40,009 nt of DNA. Origin: Rhodococcus phenolicus (GTDB lineage: Bacteria; Actinomycetota; Actinomycetes; Mycobacteriales; Mycobacteriaceae). Location: positions 1 through 40,009 of the forward strand of contig NZ_LRRH01000044.1 in the NCBI RefSeq assembly GCF_001646785.1, given 5' to 3'. Under the pieces are notes generated by a model. The model had not been told where the DNA came from. It saw nothing but the letters and a program-made list of their open reading frames with translations, and made no database searches. Made by a program: the position numbers and the translations under genes. Below are positions 1-8,164 of this stretch, piece by piece (the first letter of the stretch is position 1; the number at the start of each line of letters is the position of its first letter).

Positions 1-1
1 C

Positions 2-94
2 GAGGTGCTGGCTCGTTGTCGTGCTGTGGGCACCGCGCCGGAGAGTGTCGGGGAGGTGGTTACGGAACCTGCTGCCGCGATTCCTGCTGCATAG
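2..94 (+). CDS. C-terminal tail of an unidentified protein (partial)
   Basis: An open frame enters from the left edge and stops at TAG 92-94 after 30 codons. The residues are coding-like (EVLARCRAVGTAP, then an Ala/Pro-rich end) with a strong actinobacterial third-position GC pattern. Too little is present to name a family. It lies tail-to-tail with the integrase fragment that follows on the other strand. Confidence 0.25.
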   Translation, partial: EVLARCRAVGTAPESVGEVVTEPAAAIPAA

Positions 95-120
95 TCAGGA
101 CAGGAGAAGGGATCACCGTC

Positions 121-543
121 CTACACCACCTTCTGGGGCTTGACCACCACCTGGGAGGGATGCGTGCCGAACAGCTCCTCGCACACGCGCTCCCATCCGT
201 AGGCGGGATCGGTGAGATAACCCAGAAACCCGCGTAGTGCACCCTGGTACCGGCGCAGCGAACTCTGCTTCAACCCGGACACTGCGCGCAGGTCACCGAA
301 GAACTCGTCGACATGCTGCGCAAGCCAGTTCCACGGGTACTCGTTGATCGACGCGACGAACCGGCGCACCAGCTTCTCCCGGGCATCGATCGTGGAAAAC
401 GCCAGATTCCGGGCCAGCTGTTGATTGCGCCATCCCGTCAGCATCTCCTCGAACATCGCCTCGTCCGGATGCAGGTGCCGGACCGGACCCAACCCGAGCG
501 CTCGTCCGTCGCTGTCGACCCCCACACATCCTCCCCGGATCAT
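121..543 (-). pseudogene. Truncated tyrosine recombinase/integrase, N-terminal domain only
   Basis: The product is 140 residues. It resembles the N-terminal SAM-like core-binding domain of actinobacterial tyrosine integrases: WRNQQLARNLAFSTID, a helical stretch with PWNW, GDLRAVSGLKQSSLRRYQ, and the segment TDPAYGWERVCEELFGTHP that normally leads into the catalytic domain. The frame then ends in VVVKPQKVV and a stop, so the whole catalytic half with the R-H-R-Y residues is absent. The true start may be the internal ATG before FEEMLTGW. It is most likely the relic of an integrative element and cannot be an active recombinase. The fragment does not say which element it came from. Confidence 0.6.
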
Positions 544-1147
544 GCATCAGATGACCGAATCGATCGGATAATGACACCACGAGGGCGGCTGCCGGGCAAC
601 GGGACATCTGAGTCATGCGTAACGCTGCAGGTCAGGGCGATGCGCGAAGCCGTCTTCATTCTTGCGTCCGGCGACCGTGGGGTCGGGGATCGGTCACCGA
701 TCCGCGCTCGAGCCAGGGCATCGATCGATGGTGAGCAGCTTTGCGCCGCAGTGGCTCTCGTGCGGCGAACAGTATTCGAGCCCGGGCGGCTCGGTCACAG
801 ACAGGTCAGACGGATCGGTCATCTGATGCAATACCGGGTGGTCTAGTTAACATAACGACGGTTATCGGCCGGTCGGCACAGACCACCAGGTATGAGGGAG
901 CGGGATGCGTATCGTCGGGCAGTTTCTGCCGTGGGTACGACACTCGGCGGCCACCGTTGAGCAGCAATGAATCAAATGGGTTCGAATGCGAAGCCCGAGA
1001 GCTTCCTGAGTCAACGAGGTCCTGAAGTCGGCTTCGGGTTTCCTTGCGTCGTGGTCGGTTCCATGGAGGTCAACGCCGGTGTTACCTTCTCGGGCAACCT
1101 CTGCAGGCATCGTCGAGTTCTGTGCGGTCACGGTCTATCGGGGCGAG
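544..1147. other. Intergenic region with no supported gene
   Basis: Open frames here lack family-like residues or good ribosome-binding sites. One small dyad is visible, ATAAC-GACG-GTTAT at 852-865, flanked by AT-richer sequence (gttaacataacg), which could be an operator or the residue of a mobile-element end. The segment separates the integrase relic from the 3' end of the minus-strand signalling operon. Confidence 0.4.
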
Positions 1148-1603
1148 TTAGCTTTCCGTGGGCGAGCGGTAGCAGACGAGCGTCCAGCGGTTGGTGCCCG
1201 AGCGCCGGTGATATCGAAGTTCGTCGAGCGCGGCGAGGGCGATGGCGAGCCCCCGGCCGCGCTCGGCGAGGGCGTCCGGGAGTTCGACCGAGCGCAGATC
1301 CACCCGGGCAGGCGCGCCGTCGTCGAGGAACACGGCCTCGAGACGATCCGGGAAGAGCGCGAGTTGCAACGTCAGGGAGATGGGTCGACCGCGACCGGCG
1401 TGTTCGATGATGTTTGCGCCGATCTCGGCGACTGCGATCTCGAACTGCATCCGGTCGGACTCGTCGATCTCCTCGACCGCGAACATCTCGCCCACCAGGT
1501 CCAGGATTCGGTCGAGGGTGCCCTCGCTCGTCGTGGCGGACAACTCCCATCGACCCGAGGGGTTCTCGGCCGGTTGTGCTTCGGGCGGCCGGTCAGTTGC
1601 CAT
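1148..1603 (-). CDS. RsbW-like anti-sigma factor / serine kinase (HATPase_c_2)
   Basis: The 151-residue protein has the GHKL ATPase layout of RsbW/SpoIIAB-type anti-sigma kinases. The N-box is EIGANIIEHA (about residues 66-75), the G1 motif is LDDGAP, and a glycine loop ERGRGLAIALAALDE follows. Members bind a sigma factor and phosphorylate a STAS antagonist on serine. Its ATG overlaps the end of the STAS gene by 11 bp, so the two are translationally coupled in the standard antagonist-then-kinase order. It is the last gene of the operon that starts with the GH26 lipoprotein. No sigma factor gene lies in the window, so the client is unknown. It could instead act on a non-sigma target, as seen in some actinobacterial RsbW-like proteins. 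Confidence 0.8.
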   Translation of the reverse strand: MATDRPPEAQPAENPSGRWELSATTSEGTLDRILDLVGEMFAVEEIDESDRMQFEIAVAEIGANIIEHAGRGRPISLTLQLALFPDRLEAVFLDDGAPARVDLRSVELPDALAERGRGLAIALAALDELRYHRRSGTNRWTLVCYRSPTES

Positions 1604-1928
1604 CGAAGGCCGCGTCCGCCGAGTCGTGTGTCGTCAGGACCCGGTCGAGTCGGGTGAGCGCGAGGACGCTCTGTACCTGGGCGGTGGGTGCGGCGATCCG
1701 CAGGTCGCCACCCGCCTGCCGAGCAGCCTTCAACCCCGAGACGAGTGCGCCGAGTCCGGAGGAGTCGATGAATTCGGTGGTACTCAGGTCGACGACGAGA
1801 CGACGGGATCCGTTCTCGACGAGATCGCGCAGCTGCTCGCGCAGGCGCGGTGCCGCAACCATGTTCAGGCGACCTGTGGGCTGCACGACGGTGCTCGTGC
1901 CCACCTGACGGGTTTCGTAGTGACTCAT
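1593..1928 (-). CDS. STAS-domain anti-sigma factor antagonist (RsbV/SpoIIAA-like)
   Basis: The protein is 111 residues, the usual size of a single STAS domain. The phosphorylatable serine lies in TEFIDSSGLGALVSGL (about residues 51-66), preceded by LVVDLS, and the N-terminus runs MSHYETRQVGTSTVVQPTGR. The start ATG has a strong GAAGGAG site and overlaps the stop of the upstream glycosyltransferase as ATGA. In partner switching, the unphosphorylated protein sequesters the RsbW kinase and frees its client. A PP2C phosphatase such as the one at 7788-9020 would reactivate it; that pairing is inferred from proximity. Coupling to a polysaccharide synthase rather than a sigma factor gene is unusual. 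Confidence 0.9.
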   Translation of the reverse strand: MSHYETRQVGTSTVVQPTGRLNMVAAPRLREQLRDLVENGSRRLVVDLSTTEFIDSSGLGALVSGLKAARQAGGDLRIAAPTAQVQSVLALTRLDRVLTTHDSADAAFDGN

Positions 1929-3880
1929 CGATCTCCTTCGTTTTCGGGTCCACGGTAGCGAGCCGCCTGGATCACCACCGAGAGTATGAGCAAGTCGAAC
2001 ACGACCCAGACGAGGTTTGCGGTCACGCCGAGCACCGAGATGGTGCCGAAGTACAGTCGTACGGCGCCGATGACCGCTGCCACGACGAGCAGCGCCATGA
2101 CGAGCAGTTGCTGACGGAACAAATACCAGGGGACACCCTCGCTGTCCTGACGGGTCTTCGGGGTGACCGCGAAATCCAGAGGCTTGTCGAAATACACGTT
2201 GAGGAAGGCGGTCCAGCACGCCCTGATCCACACCGGGAACAGCGCGAGGCTGTACTGCTGGCCCCGCCAGGTCGGTGTGCCGCGGCCGACGACGAAGAAC
2301 AACAACTGACTCAGGATCAGGAACGGGACGAGTCGCGCGAAGAAGTCGAGGCTGAACGCTTCGACCGGCAGGATCCCGAAGACGAGATAGATCACCGGCG
2401 CGGCGAAATAGGCGAGGGCTGCGAAGCCGGAGAGATAACTCCACATCGTCGACCAGTACATCAGGCGCTGCGCGACGGTCATGCCCTTCTGGACGAGCGG
2501 GTTCTCCCGGAGCATCACCTGGATCGTGCCCTGCGCCCAGCGAAGTCGTTGGGTGACCATCGTCTTCGGATCCTCCGGAGCCAGCCCGTAGGCCAGGATC
2601 TCGTGGTGGTAGACGGACTTCCAGCCGGCGCCGTGCAGGCGCATCGAGGTGGCCATGTCCTCGGTCACGGAGATCGTCGCCAGCGCGAGCATCGGTTCGG
2701 CCTCCTCCGCGCGGTCGACGTCGACCGCGCGGATCATCGCCCGGATCGACTCGAGCGCACCGAGCGGCGACCATTCGCGATCGGCCAGGCGTTCGAGCAC
2801 GGTGTCGTCGATGACGAGCGCATCGGTGCCGTGGGCCTCGAGGGCGGCGATCTCCTCGAGATCCGCCCGGATACCACCGAAGTCGGCATCGACGATGCTG
2901 CGCGCGGCCGCGTCGACGCTCTGCTGGAAGCCGAAGGTGACGTCGGCGAGTGCCACACCGGATCGGAGTTCACCGCGCGCGGTGCGCACGGCCCGGCGTA
3001 CCGAGTCGAGCGCGGCGGCGACATCGGGCTGATCGGCGGGAACCTTGCGCCGCACCCGGTCGACCACCCGTCCTGCGGTGCGTAGGGTGCGTTCCACACC
3101 GTCCTCGACGGCTTGGACGTAGCCGGTGAGGCCGAGCTGCATGAGTGCGTCCCGTCGCAGGATCGCGTTGGACCCGCAGAAGAAGGCTGCGTTCCAGCCG
3201 TCCTTGCCCTGCTGGATCGGACCGTAGAACAGCGGGGCCTGGCTGCCGAGGGGGTCGGAGTCGGGAACGTTGGTGAAGTACTGCGGCGTCTGGACCAGGG
3301 CCATGCTGTCGTCGGTGAAGTATCCGAGTGTGCGGTCGAGGATCTCGGGTTCGGGCACCTGGTCGGCGTCGAGGATGAGCAGGAACTCGCCGTCGGAGTG
3401 CAGCAGGGCGTTGATGAGATTGCCGGCCTTGGCATGACGGGGCTTGTTCGTCCAGCTCGCCGAGCGTGTCATGTAGTCGACACCGAGTTCGGCTGCGGCC
3501 GCGGCGAGTTCGGGTCGGGATCCGTCGTCGAGGATCCACGTCCGGTGCGGATAGCGGATCCGCTTTGCTGCTGCGGCGGTGCGCAGCACCAGGTCGACGG
3601 GTTCGTTGTAGGTGGTGATGAAGACGTCGACCGTCATCCCTTCGGGTGCCGCGGGTAGCTCGGGACGTCTTCTCAACCGCCACATCGTGAGTGCGAAGAG
3701 CAGCGAATCAATCAGGCTGTACGTCTCTGCGAGAACGAGCGGGACCGCGATCCACCAGGCATCCCAGTTCACCGAGAACAACCAGCGCCAGATGATGTAG
3801 TTCAGCCCGACGACGACGGTGAGGACGATGAGGACACGCAGCAGGGGAGAGGGTCCCGCGCTCGAGGTGGCGGCGTTCAT
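1925..3880 (-). CDS. Cellulose-synthase-like family 2 glycosyltransferase, membrane-bound
   Basis: The 651-residue processive GT2 enzyme has two N-terminal membrane helices (about 14-33 and 45-66) and a cytosolic catalytic domain with ITTYNEP, the first Asp in LDDGSRPE, DADQVPEPEI (DxD), VTEDMATS (TED) and QRLRWAQG (Q-x-x-R-W), then several membrane helices at the C-terminus. These motifs define BcsA-type enzymes that polymerise a sugar from a nucleotide donor and export it. No PilZ domain follows, so classical c-di-GMP control is not visible. Residues about 252-402 are an insertion between the acceptor-site helix and TED that BcsA enzymes lack. The start ATG overlaps the preceding frame as ATGA and its own stop overlaps the STAS start. 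The product could be cellulose, another beta-glucan or a mannan. Confidence 0.9.
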   Translation of the reverse strand: MNAATSSAGPSPLLRVLIVLTVVVGLNYIIWRWLFSVNWDAWWIAVPLVLAETYSLIDSLLFALTMWRLRRRPELPAAPEGMTVDVFITTYNEPVDLVLRTAAAAKRIRYPHRTWILDDGSRPELAAAAAELGVDYMTRSASWTNKPRHAKAGNLINALLHSDGEFLLILDADQVPEPEILDRTLGYFTDDSMALVQTPQYFTNVPDSDPLGSQAPLFYGPIQQGKDGWNAAFFCGSNAILRRDALMQLGLTGYVQAVEDGVERTLRTAGRVVDRVRRKVPADQPDVAAALDSVRRAVRTARGELRSGVALADVTFGFQQSVDAAARSIVDADFGGIRADLEEIAALEAHGTDALVIDDTVLERLADREWSPLGALESIRAMIRAVDVDRAEEAEPMLALATISVTEDMATSMRLHGAGWKSVYHHEILAYGLAPEDPKTMVTQRLRWAQGTIQVMLRENPLVQKGMTVAQRLMYWSTMWSYLSGFAALAYFAAPVIYLVFGILPVEAFSLDFFARLVPFLILSQLLFFVVGRGTPTWRGQQYSLALFPVWIRACWTAFLNVYFDKPLDFAVTPKTRQDSEGVPWYLFRQQLLVMALLVVAAVIGAVRLYFGTISVLGVTANLVWVVFDLLILSVVIQAARYRGPENEGDR

Positions 3881-4248
3881 GCGTGCTCGCGTCGACGTAC
3901 GGCCGCTTCGGTCACGTCGTCGGTGGGTGGAGGGCTTTCCGCGAGGTCGTGCAGCGTGTTCGGCGAGGTGAGCTGCCGGTCGTCCGGCCGTCGATAGGCT
4001 TGTGCGGTACTGGTTCGACACACGAGCCGTTCGCGGGGCACACCGAGGAGGTCGAGTTCCTGGATCGCTGGGAACCACCGTTGTTGCCGGCCCGTCCGGG
4101 AGCGGGGGGCGCTTGTGATCGCGAACAGCAAACACACCAGGCGGATGATCCAGTTGAACCGGCTCTGTGGGGGCGGATCGAGCCGTTCGACATCGCGCAT
4201 GTGCTTGTCTTCGACGTGGTCGGGGATAGTCGAAGGGTGAGCTGTCAT
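3877..4248 (-). pseudogene. Collapsed GAF/PP2C phosphatase remnant kept as a 123-codon frame
   Basis: The frame begins MTAHPSTIPDHVED and aligns by eye with the start of the intact phosphatase at 7788-9020 (MTTDPSTLPEHLEE). It shares RDVERL, the RF..L/I.R helix, RQQRWFPAIQELDL versus RQWFKSIQGLDL, the VCRT segment, and AYRRPDD versus AYEHPDD. It then jumps to PTDDVTEAAVR, matching the last PP2C motif LDDVTVVAVR. About 280 central residues, including most GAF and all metal-binding PP2C motifs, are missing, and part of the GAF region (SAPRSRTG) looks frameshifted. The frame is nevertheless open and is joined to both neighbours by ATGA overlaps, so translation across it may still feed the glycosyltransferase. 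A catalytic role is ruled out by the missing motifs. Confidence 0.7.
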
Positions 4249-5225
4249 CGTGCGCGGCGTTCTTTCTGTAAGGCCTCGGCCAGGGCCCTCGCGGACTCGG
4301 GCGTGCTGGTAAGGCGCCAGTCGGTCTCCTTGTTGTGATCGAACCACACGAAGGCCGCAACGTTCGGGCGAGCGTCGAGGTAGTCGATCAACTCGCGTAT
4401 CCAGTTCGGCTTCGATCCCCCGGCTTCGGCGCTGCCGACCTCGGTGACGACGACGGGCCGGCCCGGGGCGATCACGTCCAGTTCGTCGAGGGTGGAACCG
4501 AAGAGCTGTTCGGGTGACTGCCAGGAACTCCACGGGCGTGTGCTGCCCCAGTTGTAGCCGTCCACGCCGAGTACGTCGACGTAGTCGTCGCCGGGATACA
4601 GCGCAGCGATCGCAGCGCTGCCCTGGTGCAGGACATTGACCGCCCACACCCACCGCACGTTGCTCACGTTCTTGGAGGCGAACAACTCGTGCACGTGTCG
4701 CCACGCCGCGACATATGTTTCCGGGGACGTGCCGGCGGCGGGGCTCCAGGGATACCAGTCACCGTTCGGTTCGTGTGCGAAGCGCAGGTAGACCGTCCCG
4801 CCCCACGCGGCGAGCTCGTCCGCCCAACGGTAGAGGTGATCGTCGTAGACACCCGAGGCGATGTCGGCCATCGCGAACGCGGTCCGGTCGTACGCGCCGT
4901 CGCCGAGCCACCGCCACGGCTCCCACGTCACGATCGGGTCTGCGCCCCATGCTCGGACGATGTCGAGCTCGTGGATCGGCGGCGGCGCGGTGAAGTCCAC
5001 GAACCACAGCACCACGCTCGGCGCCGTGCCGATGGTCTCGGTGATCGCCCGGTACTCGTCACCGGCGGTCGGTCCGCCCGCGGTGCTGACGCCGAACCTC
5101 GTGCACGCGGCGCCTGGATCGTCCAGGGGTGCGACGACCGGTTCGCATTCGCGTCCTGAGGTGCATCCGGTGCACACCGCCACCACCAGCAGCAGCGCGG
5201 TGAGAATTGAACGAAGGGACAGCAC
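4245..5225 (-). CDS. GH26-like glycoside hydrolase, predicted lipoprotein
   Basis: With the GTG start at 5225, behind a GAGGAGGAAG site, the product is 326 residues. The N-terminus is a hydrophobic signal with a probable lipid-attachment cysteine at 21 (AVCTGC). The fold resembles family GH26 beta-mannanase-type enzymes. The acid/base Glu is about residue 152 in RFAHEPNGDWYPW, and the nucleophile Glu is about 262 in VVVTEVGSAEAGG; WVWAVN and YPGDDYVDVLGVDGYNWG are also typical. It would act outside the membrane on a beta-linked polysaccharide, perhaps the product of the glycosyltransferase two genes downstream. It heads the operon, and its stop overlaps the next start as ATGA. Substrate class is inferred; GH26 also contains beta-1,3/1,4-glucanases. 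A much longer upstream frame start is possible but would bury the signal peptide. Confidence 0.8.
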   Translation of the reverse strand: MLSLRSILTALLLVVAVCTGCTSGRECEPVVAPLDDPGAACTRFGVSTAGGPTAGDEYRAITETIGTAPSVVLWFVDFTAPPPIHELDIVRAWGADPIVTWEPWRWLGDGAYDRTAFAMADIASGVYDDHLYRWADELAAWGGTVYLRFAHEPNGDWYPWSPAAGTSPETYVAAWRHVHELFASKNVSNVRWVWAVNVLHQGSAAIAALYPGDDYVDVLGVDGYNWGSTRPWSSWQSPEQLFGSTLDELDVIAPGRPVVVTEVGSAEAGGSKPNWIRELIDYLDARPNVAAFVWFDHNKETDWRLTSTPESARALAEALQKERRAR

Positions 5226-5395
5226 GGACTCGTATCTTCCTCCTCGGTGTTCGATGCGGCGACTCGGCGCAACAGATCGATTTTTGGTGCCTTGCTCATT
5301 CAGGCACGTCGACGCCTTTCCGTCCGCCGGGGCGTCGAGAGTGTGGGGGGTGCCCGCAGGATGCGAGGCCGAGCGTCGCTGCCGGCGCAAGTGTT

Positions 5396-5414
5396 CGGCG
5401 GATAGAACCCGCCG
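5396..5414. promoter_or_regulatory. Small dyad between divergent genes
   Basis: CGGCGG-atagaac-CCGCCG is a 6-bp perfect inverted repeat with a 7-nt spacer. It sits between the minus-strand GH26 operon (start 5225) and the plus-strand gene starting at 5418. It may be an operator; no regulator can be assigned from the sequence. Confidence 0.25.
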
Positions 5415-5417
5415 CGG

Positions 5418-5792
5418 GTGGGTAGCCGACCGTCATGGACAGCAGTGGCGGCGGGGGCGGTTCCCCCCGGTGTGGTCTTGGCGCGGGCGCACGGCGCGTT
5501 CAATCTTGTCGGCGGTCTGTGGCCGTTGGTGCACCGCCGCAGTTTCGAGGCGGTCTTCGGGCCGAAGCACGACCGCTGGTTGCAGTACACCACGGCGGGG
5601 TTGCTGGCCGGCAACGGAATGGTGCAGCTCTCGGTTGCCGACACCGCGGAGGGGCACCGCTATGCCCGCCGCCTCGGAGTGTCCACCGCCGCGGTGTTGT
5701 TCGCCATCGACCTGATCTACGCACCGCCCGGCCGGATCCCGAAAACGTATCCGGCCGACGCGGTGATGGAAGCCGGCTGGCTTGTCGCCTGA
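5418..5792 (+). CDS. Small conserved membrane protein of unknown function
   Basis: The 124-residue product starts at GTG 5418, although a later start is possible because no strong ribosome site precedes this one. After a short polar N-terminus there are four hydrophobic stretches, with the recognisable blocks ARAHGAFNLVGGLWPLVH, RSFEAVFGPKHDRWL, AGLLAGNGMVQL and STAAVLFAIDLIYAPPGRI. I have the impression of a recurring actinobacterial small membrane protein but can give no function. It lies head-to-head with the GH26/glycosyltransferase operon and upstream of the second GH26 gene on the same strand. Confidence 0.55.
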   Translation: MGSRPSWTAVAAGAVPPGVVLARAHGAFNLVGGLWPLVHRRSFEAVFGPKHDRWLQYTTAGLLAGNGMVQLSVADTAEGHRYARRLGVSTAAVLFAIDLIYAPPGRIPKTYPADAVMEAGWLVA

Positions 5793-6146
5793 GGGTGGCA
5801 CGCACGCCTCGGCCGCAGCACGTGACCCCGTTGCCCTCAGAAGTACCTCGACCGTTTTCGTGATCCGCGCAGGATGCATCGGCCGACCGGACGCTCACGT
5901 GAGTGTCGATGTCGAGGTCGACGGCGCCCCGGGTCCCGCTGCGTACGGAGCGCGCCGCGATCCGGGTGGGCGGGGATAGGTCGACGACACCACGGGTCTG
6001 AGCCCACGACGTTTTTCCCTGGTGGGATGCCGTTATGGCGTCGGACAGTTTCCGGCACGCGCTGAGAGCACTGTGCGGTCCACCGGACGGAAACGATCGT
6101 GGCGGCGGGAACGGTAAGGACATCGGGTAACGAGTGAGGGACAACT
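5793..6146. other. Intergenic region, likely promoter of the second GH26 gene
   Basis: No gene is supported in these 354 bp. The only feature of note is a GGGTAA box at 6125-6130 just upstream of the 6147 start. It would leave a very short leader and has no clear -35 partner, so I do not call it a promoter. Confidence 0.35.
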
Positions 6147-7412
6147 GTGTCCGAGGGTGGAGGTATGTCGGTGGCGGAGGGAAATGGCCGGTGGGCGCGT
6201 CGGTGGGATCGGTTCCGGCCGTTTCTGGTGCCGGCGATGATTGTGGTGGCGGTGGCCGGATGGGGGACGGTGGATCTGGTCCGCGACGTCGAACGCCGCA
6301 ACCACGCACACCCGCCTGCGGGACCGGCATGCGTCAGTGCTCAGGTGCCGCCGGAAGGGCCGGGGGTGTGGTGGGGTGTCAATCTCGACTTCGACCGTAA
6401 GACGCTGGCGCAGTACGCCTCCGATCTGGGGCACCGCCCGGCGGTGACGGTGACGTTCACTGATCTGCCGTATACCGAAGCCCAACGCGCCGATCTGGTC
6501 CGCGCGGTCGAACAGGTTCGGGCGGACGGACAGATTCTGCTGCTGACGCTCGAACCGTTCGGTGGCCTCGAGACGGTCACCGAGCAGGTGGCGCGGCAGG
6601 TGGCGGCGGATCTGGCCGAGTTCAACGCCGCCGGGGTGCCGGTGATCGTGCGGCTGGCACATGAGATGAACGGGTCGTGGTATCCGTGGGGACACCAACC
6701 CGCAGCGTATGTGGAGATGTTCCGTACGGTCGCAGCGGCGGTGCACGAGCGGGCACCGGGCTCGGCGATGATGTGGGCGCCGAATTACGGCGGTGGTTAT
6801 CCCTTCGGCGGCGGCCAGTTCGAGGCTGCTCCGGGTAGTGCAGCCCGGGCAGCGCTCGACACCGATGGGGATGGGGCGTTGACGTCGTCCGACGATCCGT
6901 ATGCGCCGTACTATCCCGGTGACGATGCGGTGGACTGGGTGGGCATGTCGCTGTATCACTGGGGTGCGGCCTATCCGTGGGGTGAAAACGAGTTGCCCGA
7001 GCCGGGCAAGTTCGCGGCGCAGTTGACCGGCTCGTACGACGGTGCCGGTGGTGACGACACCGTCGTCCCGGACTTCTACACCCGCTACGGGGTCGAGCAC
7101 GGAAAGCCGGTGGCGATTGTCGAGACCGGGGCGTTGTACAACACTGCTGCCGGGACGGGAGGGCCCGCCGAGTTCGACCTCAAGCAGGCGTGGTGGCAGC
7201 AGGTATTCGATCCGGATCTGCCGCAACAGTTCCCGCAGCTGAAGATGATCAACTGGTTCGAGTGGGACAAGTACGAGCCGGAAGTCGACGCACGAGTGGA
7301 CTGGACCGTCACCAACAACCCGCAGCTGCGTCGAGCGTTCACCGCCGCCTTACCGGACTGGTTGCGCTACGGCCCGGATCGGCCCTGCACACCCGCTCCA
7401 CCCGAGTCGTGA
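6147..7412 (+). CDS. GH26-like glycoside hydrolase with N-terminal membrane anchor
   Basis: The 421-residue protein starts at GTG 6147, with GAGGG about 8 nt upstream. A membrane helix spans about residues 25-43 (RPFLVPAMIVVAVAGW). The catalytic domain carries the GH26 acid/base Glu at about 173 (VRLAHEMNGSWYPWG) and the nucleophile Glu at about 326 (VAIVETGAL). Residues 238-250 form a calcium-loop pattern, DTDGDGALTSSDD, inserted before the YYPGDDAVDWVGMSLYHWG core strand; this is absent from the other GH26 protein at 4245-5225. The enzyme would be tethered outside the membrane and trim a beta-mannan or beta-glucan. Its stop overlaps a following GTG as GTGA, suggesting a coupled downstream gene that is now broken. 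Confidence 0.85.
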   Translation: MSEGGGMSVAEGNGRWARRWDRFRPFLVPAMIVVAVAGWGTVDLVRDVERRNHAHPPAGPACVSAQVPPEGPGVWWGVNLDFDRKTLAQYASDLGHRPAVTVTFTDLPYTEAQRADLVRAVEQVRADGQILLLTLEPFGGLETVTEQVARQVAADLAEFNAAGVPVIVRLAHEMNGSWYPWGHQPAAYVEMFRTVAAAVHERAPGSAMMWAPNYGGGYPFGGGQFEAAPGSAARAALDTDGDGALTSSDDPYAPYYPGDDAVDWVGMSLYHWGAAYPWGENELPEPGKFAAQLTGSYDGAGGDDTVVPDFYTRYGVEHGKPVAIVETGALYNTAAGTGGPAEFDLKQAWWQQVFDPDLPQQFPQLKMINWFEWDKYEPEVDARVDWTVTNNPQLRRAFTAALPDWLRYGPDRPCTPAPPES

Positions 7413-8164
7413 CCTTCGGTGCCCTTCCGGATCCGGTAGCGGCGGTGGTGAGCGGTGTGTTGTCCCGGTGGTGGGCCGGTCGACGTCGCAGGGTGCAGGC
7501 CGATCCGCTTCCAGGAGTGTCGTTCGCGTCTGTCGATCCGCTATCGGGCGACACACTTGCGCGGATCGAGCACCGGATCTTGTACGAGCGAATCGGCCGG
7601 GTAGCGCCGCGCTCGACAGTGAGTTTCGTGTCCGACGTTGTGCACGTGGGAACGAAACGTCTCTTCGATTCGCTCGCGCCTGGCTTGTCCGCACTGCGCG
7701 TACTGCATATGGGTGTAGGCACCCCGAGCTACGACGGCGTGATCTCGCGTGTCTCAGCATGGACCGGTCACAGCAGTACCGAGCGTCTTACGGCGCCGGT
7801 TGTCGTACGGCGACGACGGTCACGTCGTCGAGAGGGAGCTGCCCGTCGACCAGGGCTCGCACCGCGTCGACGAGAGCGTCCGGGGACCGATGCGAGGCGA
7901 CCAACCCTTCCAGCGCGGAGCGGTCGCTGTCCTCGTCGAGCAGATCGAGCAGGCCATCGGAACAGACCACCAGCATGTCCCCGGGCTCGAGTCGGGTGCA
8001 GTTCGACTTCCACTCGGTTCCGGGGAGCACCCCGATCGGCAGGCCGCCGCCGTCGAGCCAGTCCACTCGGCCGTGGGCGCGGCGGATCATTGCCAGGCCG
8101 TGGCCGGCATCGGCGAAGTCCACCTCCCCGGTGGCGGGGTCGAGCGCGGCAACCAGGGCGGTGA
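7409..8164 (+). pseudogene. 5' part of an unidentified gene coupled to the GH26 gene, 3' end lost
   Basis: A GTG at 7409 overlaps the GH26 stop as GTGA. The next ~120 codons look like real protein (GALPDPVAAVVSGVLSRWW, SVDPLSGDTLARIEHRIL, VSFVSDVVHVGTKRLFDSL, LRVLHMGVG). From about 7788 the frame runs antisense through the phosphatase gene and becomes Arg/Pro-rich, as expected of a shadow frame, before stopping at 8164. I interpret this as a gene whose 3' part was replaced when the phosphatase segment was joined here. I do not recognise the family. The native length cannot be told. Confidence 0.35.

Noticed and set aside
852-865. ATAAC-GACG-GTTAT dyad as an attachment or operator site for the integrase relic
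   Set aside because: Too short, not repeated elsewhere in the window, and the integrase lacks its catalytic half, so no claim can be supported beyond noting the dyad.
1850-3085. 411-codon plus-strand frame antisense to the glycosyltransferase
   Set aside because: Asp/His/Arg-rich shadow of a gene with complete GT2 motifs.
3877-4704. Longer 275-codon version of the phosphatase remnant starting at 4704
   Set aside because: Sequence upstream of 4248 is antisense to the GH26 catalytic domain; the homology to the phosphatase starts exactly at the ATG at 4248.
6125-6130. GGGTAA box before the membrane-anchored GH26 gene as a stress-type promoter
   Set aside because: No -35 partner at the right distance and the leader would be too short to hold the ribosome site comfortably.
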